A DNA stretch of 22,500 nucleotides from Chrysomallon squamiferum (taxonomy: Eukaryota; Mollusca; Gastropoda; Neomphalida; Peltospiridae), in contig CM022672.1 of assembly GCA_012295275.1 (NCBI GenBank), positions 30,362,059-30,384,558 on the forward strand, given 5' to 3'. Position numbers and translations under genes: made by a program. Below the pieces are notes generated by a model. The model ran no database searches. It was given only the letters and a program-made list of their open reading frames with translations, and had not been told where the DNA came from. Shown here one piece after another: positions 1 to 11,488 of this stretch; positions within the stretch are counted from its first letter, which is position 1; each line of letters starts with the position of its first letter.

Positions 1-75
1 GAGGTCCTAAGTAAAATTTATATTATGATAGGAGTATGATCAAGTATATAGCATAATTATAGGCATTTATACGCT

Positions 76-92
76 ATGTGTGTGTGTGTGGT

Positions 93-123
<31 letters not shown>
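76..123. repeat. (GT)n/(AT)n compound microsatellite
   Basis: Alternating GT, broken once by a GG, passes directly into an AT run. It is a simple alternating purine-pyrimidine tract. Confidence 0.9.
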
Positions 124-263
124 TACTGACGAGGGTGTGAATCACTGCCGTCAATTATTCATCTCCACTGAAATATCTCTCCGAATCGATCATGGAAACG
201 CACCAAAGCGAAGTTTGCTGTCTGTGTAAGACAGGGTCAATACTGAAATGTCAATACTGAAAA

Positions 264-343
<80 letters not shown>

Positions 344-360
344 GGGTTGGAGGGAGGGGG
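264..360. repeat. (AT)n-(GA)n microsatellite ending in a G-rich quadruplex motif
   Basis: An AT run (264-288) is followed by 50 bases of pure GA (289-338) and then four G-tracts (339-342, 344-346, 352-354, 356-360) separated by loops of 1, 5 and 1 bases. That fits the canonical four-tract G-quadruplex pattern on the + strand, directly abutting a polypurine tract. Confidence 0.9.
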
Positions 361-764
361 CCTATAGTAATCTTATACGTGTCTAATTAGATATATACGA
401 TCCAGTTACACACCTGTCTTAAATCTCCTGACTTAAACATGGTGCGAATGTTTCTGATCTTTAAAATTAATTAATTTTACACTCAGTCAGGGCGGATGTA
501 TGTTCTATCTATGTCACTGATATCAGACTATATATGTATAAGTTTAGCTCAACAATATATTTTATTATAATTAAATATCGAGTCAAACCAATAACCATGC
601 TTCTGTCACCAGTGTTTATGAAAAATAAACATGTGTTTTAATTTACGGTGAAAACTGATCTGAATTACTTGTAATCTGAAGACGAATAGAAAATTAAAAA
701 CATGACTACTGGGGTCCAATATTATGATTCTGTGGTGCAAACAAAATACTCGGAAAAGATAAGG

Positions 765-801
<37 letters not shown>
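765..801. repeat. poly(A) tract
   Basis: An uninterrupted run of about 37 A. It could be the tail of an old retroposed sequence, but no recognisable body precedes it. Confidence 0.9.
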
Positions 802-803
<2 letters not shown>

Positions 804-988
804 ATATGTGTTTATAATGTGAACTCTTTCAGATATGAGAAAGGAAAGAAAATAACAACAACAACAGTTAACAAAGCAAAAATAAAAAAATAAAAAATAA
901 ATAATAATAACAATCTATTAAATCGTTATCCCATTTGTTTTACTTGTCAGATGTTATTCGTATGCTTTTTAACAGTTTAATTTGAAGA

Positions 989-1098
989 AGAGAGACAGAC
1001 AGACAGACAGAAACACAGGAACAAACAGAGATACGAAGTCATTATTTGAAGGATTTTTTCTTTTCATTTCTTTTTCTTTCTTTCTTTCTTTCTTTATA

Positions 1099-1129
<31 letters not shown>

Positions 1130-1189
1130 TTGCAAAAGAAAAAGAAGAAGAAGAAGAAAGAACTGCCACAAACCCTCACCAAAAAAAAC

Positions 1190-1228
<39 letters not shown>
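989..1228. repeat. microsatellite cluster
   Basis: In order: (GACA)n at about 989-1010, (TTTC)n at 1070-1094, (ATT)n at about 1100-1130, (GAA)n at 1138-1160, (AT)n at about 1189-1213 and (GT)n at 1214-1228. No coding sequence is involved. Confidence 0.9.
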
Positions 1229-1379
1229 TTGCCACACTAACACAGTTTAACTAGATAACATTCCTTCAATTACTAGAACATATCTTATTTCCCATTCAAA
1301 CTCACCGTCACGCGAAACAACGGGTTATGACGGAATGGTTGTCAGTCAGAAACCAGTCATGAGCAGACGACATTTAAAA

Positions 1380-1540
1380 CCCCAGAGAAGGAACACGTGA
1401 ACTAGTGAACGATTGACACGGTTATTGTAAAACGTGACGAGGCGTGTTCTTCTTGTAGGCGCATGCAGACAAGTCATTTCACGTGGGCTGAGTTTTCATA
1501 TCGTCATCTGGACACAGTCCAGAGAAGAAGACAGAACAAA
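1380..1540 (+). promoter_or_regulatory. candidate promoter and 5' leader upstream of a first exon
   Basis: This island is visibly less AT-rich than its surroundings and free of microsatellites. It contains two CACGTG E-boxes (1394-1399 and 1480-1485) and leads into a short ATG segment with a strong GTAAGT donor at 1559. The composition and the donor suggest a transcription start region for the + strand ASB gene. No TATA box is evident, and the assignment is inference. Confidence 0.35.
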
Positions 1541-1558
1541 ATGTGCATGGCTGTCGGT
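1541..1558 (+). CDS. candidate alternative first coding exon of the ASB gene (6 codons)
   Basis: An ATG at 1541 opens six codons (MCMAVG) that run into a consensus splice donor, GTAAGT at 1559-1564. The exon would end in phase 0. The acceptor at 5183-5184 also opens in phase 0 with three sense codons before the ATG at 5194, so joining the two would keep the ankyrin/SOCS frame and add nine residues. The segment could equally be 5' UTR, or belong to another transcript. The strong donor is direct evidence; the joining is inference. Confidence 0.3.
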
Positions 1559-3640
<2,082 letters not shown>

Positions 3641-3641
3641 T

Positions 3642-3708
3642 TATAAAAGCGACGGAATTTCAATAGTTTGATAAGAGAGATCGATAAAAAGCGACATACG
3701 GAAACAAG
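3642..3708 (+). promoter_or_regulatory. candidate TATA promoter with short non-coding first exon
   Basis: TATAAAAG at 3642-3649 is a textbook TATA box on the + strand, placing a start site near 3672. About 37 bases later there is a splice-donor-like AAG|GTAGGC (GT at 3709-3710). A 5' UTR exon ending there could splice to 5185. It may be an alternative promoter of the ASB gene. There is no ATG in this short exon. Chance TATA boxes are common in AT-rich DNA, so confidence is modest. Confidence 0.3.
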
Positions 3709-3997
3709 GTAGGCTAAACACCGATTTAAACTACATTAGTTAAAGTATGTATTAAAGTTTGTTTTGTTTAACAGCTACGATATACTTTGATTGATTGGTT
3801 TTATCTGGCTGTCAGAGACAAATATTTGTGTAAGGAAACCGCTATAAAGAAAGCTGATTAATTTACATGTAGGAAAGATAAAAGGACTAGAATGTTTTGA
3901 TTAATTAGTGTGTATATGTGTGTGTGTTTGTCTGAAACGTAAACATTTATAACTTATTTAAATATAGTTCTAAACATAAAAGCTAATTTGATATTGT

Positions 3998-3998
<1 letters not shown>

Positions 3999-4080
<82 letters not shown>
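3999..4080. repeat. (AG)n microsatellite, about 82 bases
   Basis: Pure AG dinucleotide run in the same strand orientation as the tracts at 289-338, 1767-1877 and 19289-19330. A run of A-rich, GA-poor sequence follows. Confidence 0.98.
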
Positions 4081-4082
<2 letters not shown>

Positions 4083-4567
4083 AAAAACATGAAGAAAGAC
4101 AGAAATTGAAAAAAAAATCGGAGACAGAAAAAAAGAAAATAGAACAGTAAAGTGTATTATTAAAAAAAAAAAATGAAAAGTATATTTTTTCACCTGAGGT
4201 CAAGCATATCGTATAAATTAATTTTGATATCTAACGTGTAAGTGGCATTTACGATTGAGTACGGTCCTGTAGAACCTACGCTGTCAGGCAAAACCAGATT
4301 ATATAGGTGTACTATATATGTCTATGTACATTGTAGACAAATAAAAGAACACCAAACACAGGTTAACAACAACCCTGAAAAGGTAGATTATACACTAGCT
4401 ATTATTTCAGAATTAATTTCCATTTCGAGAGGCATTTGAAAATGACTAATGTCCTTTTTATGCGCAAAGTTTCGCTGTTAACAAACGGAATCGTATGCAC
4501 CGCGAAAACAGGCGACAGTAACATAGAAAACGCTAAACCTCCCTCTCGCTCTCACTAAGTTGTTACG

Positions 4568-4612
4568 ATGTCTGATACTAGCAGCAGTCAGTCAAATCTC
4601 GTCTGTCCCGAG
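4568..4612 (+). CDS. candidate first coding exon of the ASB gene (15 codons)
   Basis: An ATG at 4568 begins 15 codons (MSDTSSSQSNLVCPE), followed at 4613 by GTTTGT, a weak but possible donor. It ends in phase 0, matching the acceptor at 5183-5184. Splicing would give a Ser-rich N-terminal extension, then Leu-Gln-Asn, then the Met at 5194. The flanking 4440-4567 is less AT-rich and contains a CT-rich stretch just before an initiator-like TCACTA, consistent with a promoter. Alternatively translation starts only at 5194. Confidence 0.35.
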
Positions 4613-5184
4613 GTTTGTGTTGTTTGTTTATTTGTTTTGGTATATACAAAATATATCTCTTTATTTATAACTTCTTATAATTTCTTTTTCTTCTTTTTCG
4701 ATCATTTTAATTTTTTTTTTTTTTTTTTTTTGTCGTCATTATGTTTCTTTTAAGATAATTTTTTTTTATTATTTATTCATTTTTTTAATTTTTTTTATAT
4801 TTTCGTTTCTTCATTTTGTTTTGTCGTTATTAGATTTTTGTTTACTTATTCAAATTAAAATGTGATTCACATAAATGTCCATTCAGATAATGAATTAATC
4901 AAATTTATTATCTTATTATATTTTAGGGATAGACAGAACAACAACAACAACAAAAACACATAATTTATATATATAGATTTATATTTGAATATAATTATAA
5001 TCTTTGATATACCAGTCTTGGGGGATATGGGTTAGAACGGGAAATATTCATCGCCGACCGTATAATCAATTTTTACATTTAAATATAATTTTAACTTTAT
5101 TTACTTACTTATTTACGTACTTACTTACTTATTTCAATCACACAACATGGAACAGTACATTATTTATTTATTTATTTATTTCAG
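4613..5184 (+). other. probable intron before the main ASB exon
   Basis: AT-rich, with T homopolymers around 4709-4732 and (TTTA/TTAC)n repeats at 5100-5182. It ends in a pyrimidine-rich tract and CAG at 5182-5184, a good 3' splice site. No other coding sequence was seen. Confidence 0.6.
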
Positions 5185-5721
5185 TTACAAAACATGGACC
5201 TGGACAAAATCGACCCCGAGGCGTCCACGCAGTGTGCGATGTCGTCGTTGTGCTGGTGCGTGGAGAACAGCGACAGCGACGTGTTAAAACTGATTCTTTC
5301 AACTCACTTCAAAACACACAAAATCACAGACTTTCAGCGAGAATCCCTCCACATCTTGAAGCGAGCGGTAACCAAGGGCAACGGCGATCTTCTTCAGCTT
5401 CTCTTAAATCACTCAGACTGGGACTTCCTCGTCAGCGACTCCGTCGACATACACGGCCGTCGTCGTAGCATTCAGAAAAGTTTACTCGGCATGGCTGTTG
5501 ACGCTGGTAACAGAGATATCACGGAGATGCTGCTGTTGCTTAAAGACGCCATGATGAACGACTCATACCGAGGCAAGCCTCTTATTCATCTGGCCTTGGT
5601 CAAAGGTCACGTGGAACTCGCAAAACGATTGGTGGATTTGGGTGCTGACGTCAACATCACAGACATGCAAAACGAAACTCCACTGTTTGCAGCCATACGT
5701 TCCAGTATGACAGAAAACGAG
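5185..5721 (+). CDS. ankyrin repeat and SOCS box (ASB-like) protein, first main coding exon
   Basis: Encodes residues 1-176 counted from the ATG at 5194. Three further sense codons precede it back to the acceptor at 5183-5184, so translation may start in an earlier exon. The exon ends in phase 0 at a GTGAGA donor (5722). Ankyrin-type helices are visible at about 52-81, 96-118 and 127-159. The third is the clearest: a PLIHLALVKGHVELAKRLVDLGADVN pattern of the classic TPLH-A-GH-LL-GADVN type, here quoted in pieces (PLIHLALVKGHVEL, LVDLGADVN). A fourth repeat begins at NETPLFAAI and is completed by the next exon. Ankyrin stacks of ASB proteins bind the substrate of a ubiquitin ligase. Base composition is clearly less AT-rich than the flanks. 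The family is certain; the ASB subtype is not assigned. Confidence 0.92.
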
Positions 5722-5843
5722 GTGAGAAGATAATTTTGAAAATTAATTTACTTTGTTTATCGTTTTATGTATGTATGTATGTTTGTATGTAGGTATGTAC
5801 GTTTGTGTATGTGTATGTGTGTGTATATATGTGTTGTGCATAT

Positions 5844-6035
5844 CATGGCCGTAATTAGACTCTTTTTGAAATGAAGCAAAAACTGATGTTTTGAAGTCAG
5901 ATATGAGTTACGTCTTTCATTGCAACAATGTCAGTAGACTTCGAACGGTAACCGTAGACTAAACAATTCATTCAGTGGATATCGTTTCTATCGGAACAGA
6001 AATTTATATTTTATATTTTTAAAATAAAATCTTTG

Positions 6036-6078
<43 letters not shown>

Positions 6079-6154
6079 CAAAAAATAATAATAAAAAAAG
6101 ATCTTAAAACAAATCGTCAATTTCGGTATTTGCCTTAGTGTACTTACGGCCATG
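5844..6154. mobile_element. MITE-like element with 11-base perfect terminal inverted repeats
   Basis: CATGGCCGTAA at 5844-5854 is the exact reverse complement of TTACGGCCATG at 6144-6154. The 311-base interval has no ORF and includes an (AAT)n run at about 6037-6076. Short length, lack of coding capacity and an intronic site fit a miniature inverted-repeat element. No clean target duplication is visible: TA occurs near both ends but at unequal distance. A chance inverted repeat cannot be excluded. Confidence 0.4.
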
Positions 6155-6436
6155 TAGGTTTGTGTCTACCTTTTTGTGTGCTAAATTAATTCATTTTACT
6201 GTCATTTGTGTCATCAAAATGCCTCAGTTGAGATCTGCATTGTAGTGTACAGCCAGACTGGAATATTGATGTCTCTACATACAATACATACAATATTGTG
6301 TGCTAACCAATGAAAAAAACAGTTATACTGGATATGTATTCAGTGGCAAATTGGTTATAAAATTTTGAGCGGGAAATTTTTTGTTAAGAGCATGTTATGT
6401 CACCCGAGTGACAAATCGTGACGTAACTAAGCCCCA

Positions 6437-6572
6437 GACAACAACAACAACAACAACCCAACAACAACAACAACAACAATAATAATAATAATAATAAAGC
6501 CTACTTAATCTCAAGAAACGAAAAAAAAAAATAAAATAAATAAAAAGATAAAAAAAATAAAATAAAATAAAA

Positions 6573-6615
<43 letters not shown>

Positions 6616-6616
6616 A
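6437..6616. repeat. (AAC)n/(AAT)n and (AAAT)n microsatellites
   Basis: AAC units run from 6437 to about 6479 with one interruption, then AAT to 6497. After a short gap, A-rich sequence grades into a regular AAAT array at about 6526-6616. Confidence 0.9.
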
Positions 6617-7313
6617 TTCTTATTTAATTCTAGGAATCTACGCCAAATTTTCCACTTTTTTCCACCTGTTTTTCATATCGACCTTAAACTAAGGGGCTCA
6701 TCGTGAAATGTCACAGCATCCAGGTAGATCAGGTTCTCCCTCTGCCTGTCTCAGACGTGAGGACTAAAAACACACATAAGACTGAGCCTTTTAATAATTC
6801 AAACATAATTAAATAAAGACGCTGAAAGCCTTTTTTTTTTTTTTTTCCCTCCGGCATGTATGTTTTAACACATGCACACAAGAACACACATTTGTTTAAA
6901 TATGTCAGCTTATAGAAAGAATAAACTCGTTTTCTACACTCTTGTGGCTGGAAGAACATACCATGCATATCTGTATTAAGTAGTTCTGCAGATCTAGCTT
7001 GAACGAATATAGCATATTATAAGAAGCGGCAAAATTTGATCCAGTGACCAAATACGCCTTCGCTTTGACTCTTAGTAAACACAGCTGTTGCCCTACTTTT
7101 TTTCTTCTTTTTTTATGAATTACGTTTAATTTTCAGGTTCTTCTTCTTTTTTCTTTTCGTTCTTTCTTGCGCTCTTTCGCTCTTTCCTTCTTTCCTTCTT
7201 CTTCTTCTCTCTCTTTTATTATTATTATTATTATATTAAATACGTTTTTTCGACTATAAAATATATTGAAAGAAAAACATATTCAGTAATTCTGAATTAT
7301 TTTGTCCTTTCAG

Positions 7314-7907
7314 AAGGTTGAAGCAGTGAGATGGCTGATTGAAAGAGGAGCGGACATTTCACACAAATCAAACTCGGACAAACAACCCGTCCACTCCGCC
7401 GCGGCTCACTCTTCTGCCTGCATCGCCTCGTTATCACAAGCAGGATGTGACGTCAACGCAAGGGAGGCCACTCAGGGAAACACTCCTCTCCACATCGCTT
7501 GCAGCCGATCAGAAATGGCGGCCGTTTCCAGCCTCGTTAGACACGGTGCTCAGATAAACTGTAGTAACGATTTACAGCAAACTCCCTTGCACAAGTTACT
7601 AGAACACGCGTGCAACCCACACGACTTTCATGCCAAAACGCGCAGATCAATGGCGAAAGTTTTAATTTCCAGTGGGTTTAGTTTGTCAGGCCACAGACAG
7701 CAGAGACAGAGGAGCGGAATAGACAAAGTGTATCAGCTTCACCGCACGTTGGTGGCTGCTCAGAGTGACAAAGTTAAAACACTACAACACGTGTGCTGGC
7801 TACAGGTGAGGGCTCACCTGCCAGGTGTGTTTTTTGAAGAAAGTCTTTCGTCTCTGGAATTACCCAAACATTTACGTGAATATCTACGTTGCGCACCAAA
7901 TCTCTGA
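7314..7907 (+). CDS. ASB-like protein, last coding exon with SOCS box
   Basis: Residues 177-373, ending at TGA 7905-7907. The exon completes ankyrin repeat 4 (VEAVRWLIERGADI), then adds repeats beginning near DKQPVHSAAA and GNTPLHIACS (ending GAQIN), and a last one from QTPLHKLL that is interrupted by a basic insert. The C-terminus is a SOCS box. TLQHVCWLQV (332-341) matches the Elongin C-binding BC-box pattern T/S/P-L-x3-C-x3-V. LELPKHLREYL (357-367) is the Cullin5-box region, keeping one Pro of the usual LPLP. By family knowledge it recruits Elongin B/C and Cul5/Rbx2 to ubiquitinate a bound substrate. Its length of 373 is usual for the smaller ASB proteins. No frame disruption was seen. The substrate is unknown. 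Confidence 0.93.
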   Translation, partial: KVEAVRWLIERGADISHKSNSDKQPVHSAAAHSSACIASLSQAGCDVNAREATQGNTPLHIACSRSEMAAVSSLVRHGAQINCSNDLQQTPLHKLLEHACNPHDFHAKTRRSMAKVLISSGFSLSGHRQQRQRSGIDKVYQLHRTLVAAQSDKVKTLQHVCWLQVRAHLPGVFFEESLSSLELPKHLREYLRCAPNL

Positions 7908-8073
7908 GCCGTGCACTTTTGTTCATTTACCAAATATAATCACCATGCATATGAGATTGGGTAAAAAACAACAACATGATAATGATTTTTTTGTTTTTGA
8001 AACCAGAAAATAAGACGGAGGAAATTTATTATAAAAACTGAAATTAAAATTCAAAAATACCCCCCACCAAAAA

Positions 8074-8345
8074 CAAGAAGAAGAAGAAGAAGAACAACAA
8101 CAACAACAAAAACAAACAACAACAACAAAACAAAACAAACAAACAACAACAAAAAATAATCCCAACAACAAACATTTCCTCCGGCACCAAAAAGAGAAAA
8201 GAATTTCGGATTTAATTCAGTAGTATTATAATTCTAGTCAATAGGTCAAACATTAAATAAAAAAATATATAAAAAAATAAAAAATAAAATAAAAAATAAA
8301 AAAATAAAATAAAAAAAAAAAAGAAGAAGAAGAAAAATAATAAAA
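8074..8345. repeat. (AAG)n/(AAC)n and A-rich low-complexity arrays
   Basis: AAG units at about 8074-8092 pass into AAC units to about 8158. A second A-rich AAAAT-type array occupies about 8250-8345. Reading frames across them (Cys/Val/Ser-rich on the minus strand) are low-complexity artefacts. Confidence 0.9.
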
Positions 8346-9268
8346 ATTCTGACAAGCAAACTTTTAAAATTCATTTTCTTTCCCCAAACCCTTTTTCATT
8401 TCAGTTCTGAGGAAAGTCGCTTCGATTTCATTACAAAATTCTACGTTGTCCGTCTTTGTACAGAAATTTATGTATTTGAACTTAGAACGTAGTGCGTTAT
8501 TGACGGTTTTCTTTTTCTTTTTCTATTTTTTTTACCCTTTTCTTTTCTTTTTAATCATTTTATTAATTTTTAACTTAGACTGTAGTCCCTTTTTAAAAAA
8601 AAAATCTATTTATGCAGAATTTTAAATGTACATTTATAACGATCATAGCCGATATATTTCTGCTTACTATGAATGACTTTTTTTAGTGGTTTATTTTTTT
8701 CTTCTATTTATTTTGCTTTTCGCATATTCGTGAAATCTGTAGTTTGTTGATTAAATATATATATTATTAATTATTTATTATATATTTTTTTATTTATAAT
8801 TTAAAATTATAATTCTTTTTTATATAATTTTTATATAATTAATTATTATTTACTTCTTTATTTTTATTTTTATATAATTTACTATTATTTATTTTATTAT
8901 TATTATTTTTTAATACTTTTTTTTATTTATAATTAATAATTTATTTTATTATTGTTATTTTTAAATTCAAAAACAGAAGAGTAATTAAACTTGTGCATTA
9001 ATCTTCCAGCGAAGTAAACAAAAGGAAGTCACAGGGTTTAATTTATTTATTTATTTATTAAAAAATTATTTAGCTTTGAGTAAAAAAAATATTTAAAAAA
9101 ATCATTATTCAAGTTTAATTTTACTGCATAGTGGACATAAAACGACCGGCTTCAGAAAAATATCTAAACAACAAACAAACTAAACTGACTTTCATTATTT
9201 TTTTAATTTTTATATACAGTCCTAATTTTTTTAATATTATTGATTTCATTAGAAACTGTTTTCTGTTT

Positions 9269-9400
9269 GTTTAGAGGACTTTGATTTCAAGAGAGTCGGT
9301 TATATTTTTTTACATTCATTTATTTTTTTAAAAATCTTTTAAATTAAATTAAAAAATTTTGGTTTAGAGTACTTTAATTTCAAAAGATTCAGTTACATTA
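9269..9400. repeat. two direct copies of a ~37-base segment, 93 bases apart
   Basis: GTTTAGAG-ACTTT-ATTTCAA-AGA-TC-GTTA-ATT occurs at 9269-9305 and 9362-9398 with single-base differences at a handful of positions. A local tandem duplication of about 93 bases is the simplest explanation. Confidence 0.7.
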
Positions 9401-9916
9401 TTTAAATTAAATAACTTTTTTTCCTCCCGAAATCTTTTATCTTAAATAAAAGGTTATAAACGGAATTCTGTGTATTTTTTACTTTATCACGAAAAAACCC
9501 CCAAGTATCCACCAATGAAACAGTTATTATTGAAAAACAGAAAATCGGAGAATAACATATATATGTTCCCTATATGAATATCATAAACATAAATCGTAGC
9601 AGATTTTAGTCTGTCCGAAAACCAGTATTTTTGTAGACAGTTTCAGCGACAAGATTGTTAAAATGTAATATTTAACCATATATATATATATAAACAGAGA
9701 GAGCGATGTAATGTATCGTTTTAAAATAGTTTTTTTTTTTGCCTACATTTCTGTCCGTATATATATATATATATATATACTGATAAGGAAAAAGAACAAA
9801 CAACAACAATAAAAATGAACAGATTTCTTTTAATTACCAGAATAAATTACACAACGTATGTACAAAATAATAACAATGATGAAGACACATCACTTACAGC
9901 CCCACATATTTACAGA

Positions 9917-9942
9917 TGGGGGGGTTCCAAAAATCCCCCCCC
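9917..9942. repeat. G-run/C-run short hairpin
   Basis: A run of seven or eight G and, about ten bases later, a run of eight C can pair as a GC stem with an A/T-rich loop. It is followed by scattered C-runs to 10105. The 10080-10135 stretch (CCCCCCC ... ATCCGCCACTG) has the look of an old repeat fragment, but no family was identified. Confidence 0.5.
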
Positions 9943-10688
9943 AGACACTTTACCTGTATAAAAGGTCTGGCGCCTGTGTCATTGTTGATGAATATTTACA
10001 AACATGTATACGTCAAAATGCTTAATCCCAGTGTACACAAGACTTTCAAAACGAAAACATTGTTTTGGTGATTGTGTTAAGAGAGGATTCGGTCTCCCCC
10101 CCACCTAGACTCCTCTGTATCCGCCACTGCAGTAACAAACACTGTCACGTGATCCTAGAACAGACAGACACGCAAGGTAAGGCGCCAACAGTAAAACAAT
10201 TATGATGAAGGAAGAGTTATTTCCCTTCCTTTAGCGTAATAAAAATGTAGATGTGAGTTGAAATTGTTTTCGTTCATTAGAAACGACTTATAATTCGAGT
10301 CACTGGGCGTATTAAAATTTATATGTAAGTAGAATTATAATTATTAAAAAAAATATTTCAAATTTGCGTCATTTGTATTAAAAATTTAAATACGATTATT
10401 TCAAGTTCGCGTCACTTATTTTTTTTTTTTTTTCGTTTCTTGATTTCATTCTCAGTTCACATTGTGTTTGAAACGATTGTGAATTAACATTATTCCTAGA
10501 AACTGTTGTTTCTTTATTCCTAGTAAATTATACAATTTTAATTAGAATTTTTCACAGAATTTATTTATCGTTGATTAGTGTTTCTAGAATTTATTTATTT
10601 GCTTCATTTAAAATTCTCTTTGACTATGGTCCCTAGAATTCATTCTGAATTTATTTTTTAAATCACGTTTAATAGATTGATTTAAAAT

Positions 10689-11488
10689 TCACGTCATCTG
10701 AGGCACACTAGAATTGATTCGCGTCACGCATTCGTATCCGTTCGACTTGGCAAAACTGTAGTTAGTCCCCGTCCCCGCGTGAGAAGAAAATCCGCCATTT
10801 TTGTTCATCCTCAGACACTTCTTGAAGGCCTTGCGAAACTTCTGCGTGAGAAAATATTGTAAATGAGCGGATTTCCCGCGCTGTTGACGTAAATCAACAA
10901 CCTGACGAAGGCCATCAGGTTGGTCAAGTGTTCCACCTCGAGTCGACCTATCTCCTCATTCGGCGCAAACACCATCCACAGTGCGACGATTCTGAAGGGA
11001 AGAAGACACACAAAGAAGAGAACAATGATCCCAATGAGCATGCTCACCAGCTGCGTCCGGGAACTGTTCACCTGCACTTTGGAAGATTCTTTCCCTTGTC
11101 CGTGCATGGAATTTCGTCAGCACTTTGTAGATAATGACGGTGTAAATGTACACGAGGATCACGAGCGGGATGACGAAGAACGACGTAAAAGTAAGCACGA
11201 TGTAGACTTTGTGCCAGGTGTGTATGATTGGCGTGATGCAGATGCTGACGAGCTTCTGTTCCACCAGGTGGAACTCTTCCGCCGTGTGCGCCATCTGGAG
11301 GAAAGGGGAGGTAACGCTGATGACGAATACCCACAGCGCGGCCATCACTATCAAGGTTTTAGTTTTGCTGCCTCGCGAGTACGCTTCCAGCGGCCGGCAG
11401 ACGGCGTTGAACCGTCCGAAACTGACCAGCAGGATGATGAGGATGGACGCGTGGGTGACGAGGTTCTCCAGAAACGCAACAAGTTTAC
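10689..11488 (-). CDS. class A GPCR (ghrelin/TRH-receptor-like), exon for TM3 to C-terminus, with two apparent frameshifts
   Basis: Opens at an acceptor (AG at 11490-11489, TACTTTCAG) in phase 1, completing the TM3 cysteine. TM3 ends in SFGRFNAVCRPL, an E/DRY motif whose acidic residue is Gly (codon 11417-11415). TM4 (LIVMAALWVF...SPF), the extracellular-loop Cys (LVSICI), TM5 (FVIPLVILVY), TM6 (FFVCLLPFR), TM7 with NPLIY and helix 8 with a KFRKAFKKCL pattern are all readable, but in three different frames. One shift lies in the third intracellular loop, between about 11117 and 11070. The other lies just after NPLIYN, at about 10854-10846, beside a TTTT run. One is a base too many and the other a base too few, so the original frame returns and ends at TGA 10691-10689. 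Without the second correction, translation stops at 10811-10813. The receptor would be about 378 residues. It is a decaying copy or carries assembly indels. Confidence 0.85.

Larger units (their letters stand above)
1..1260. other. AT-rich upstream stretch with microsatellites, no gene seen
   Basis: No reading frame here looks protein-like. Apparent ORFs come from poly(A), (GAA)n and (TTA)n tracts. The stretch holds several microsatellites, listed separately, and otherwise anonymous AT-rich DNA. Confidence 0.6.
5722..7313 (+). other. ASB intron (1,592 bases)
   Basis: Bounded by GTGAGA at 5722 and TTTCAG ending at 7313, phase 0. It contains (GTAT)n at 5766-5830, a 311-base element with inverted-repeat ends, (AAC)n/(AAT)n and (AAAT)n arrays, and pyrimidine-rich stretches at 7090-7230. 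No coding sequence was seen inside. Confidence 0.85.
7908..10688. other. convergent intergenic region, very AT-rich, no gene seen
   Basis: Separates the stop codons of the two convergent genes and should hold both 3' UTRs. Possible poly(A) signals are AATAAA at 8255-8260 (+) and, for the GPCR, TTTATT at 10650-10655 (AATAAA on the minus strand). Both sit in low-complexity DNA where the hexamer is frequent. T- and A-rich homopolymer sequence dominates 8480-9480. TATAAAAG at 9957-9964 has no gene after it. Confidence 0.6.

Noticed and set aside
7923-8171. Minus-strand ORF with hydrophobic Val/Phe/Cys stretch
   Set aside because: The hydrophobicity comes from AAC/AAG microsatellites read in reverse.
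9957-9964. TATAAAAG as a promoter
   Set aside because: No donor, coding exon or island follows on the + strand; the region is convergent intergenic DNA.
11070-11126. A 52-base intron that would repair the first GPCR frameshift
   Set aside because: The donor is weak, the length is below usual animal introns, and removal would leave a very short third intracellular loop.
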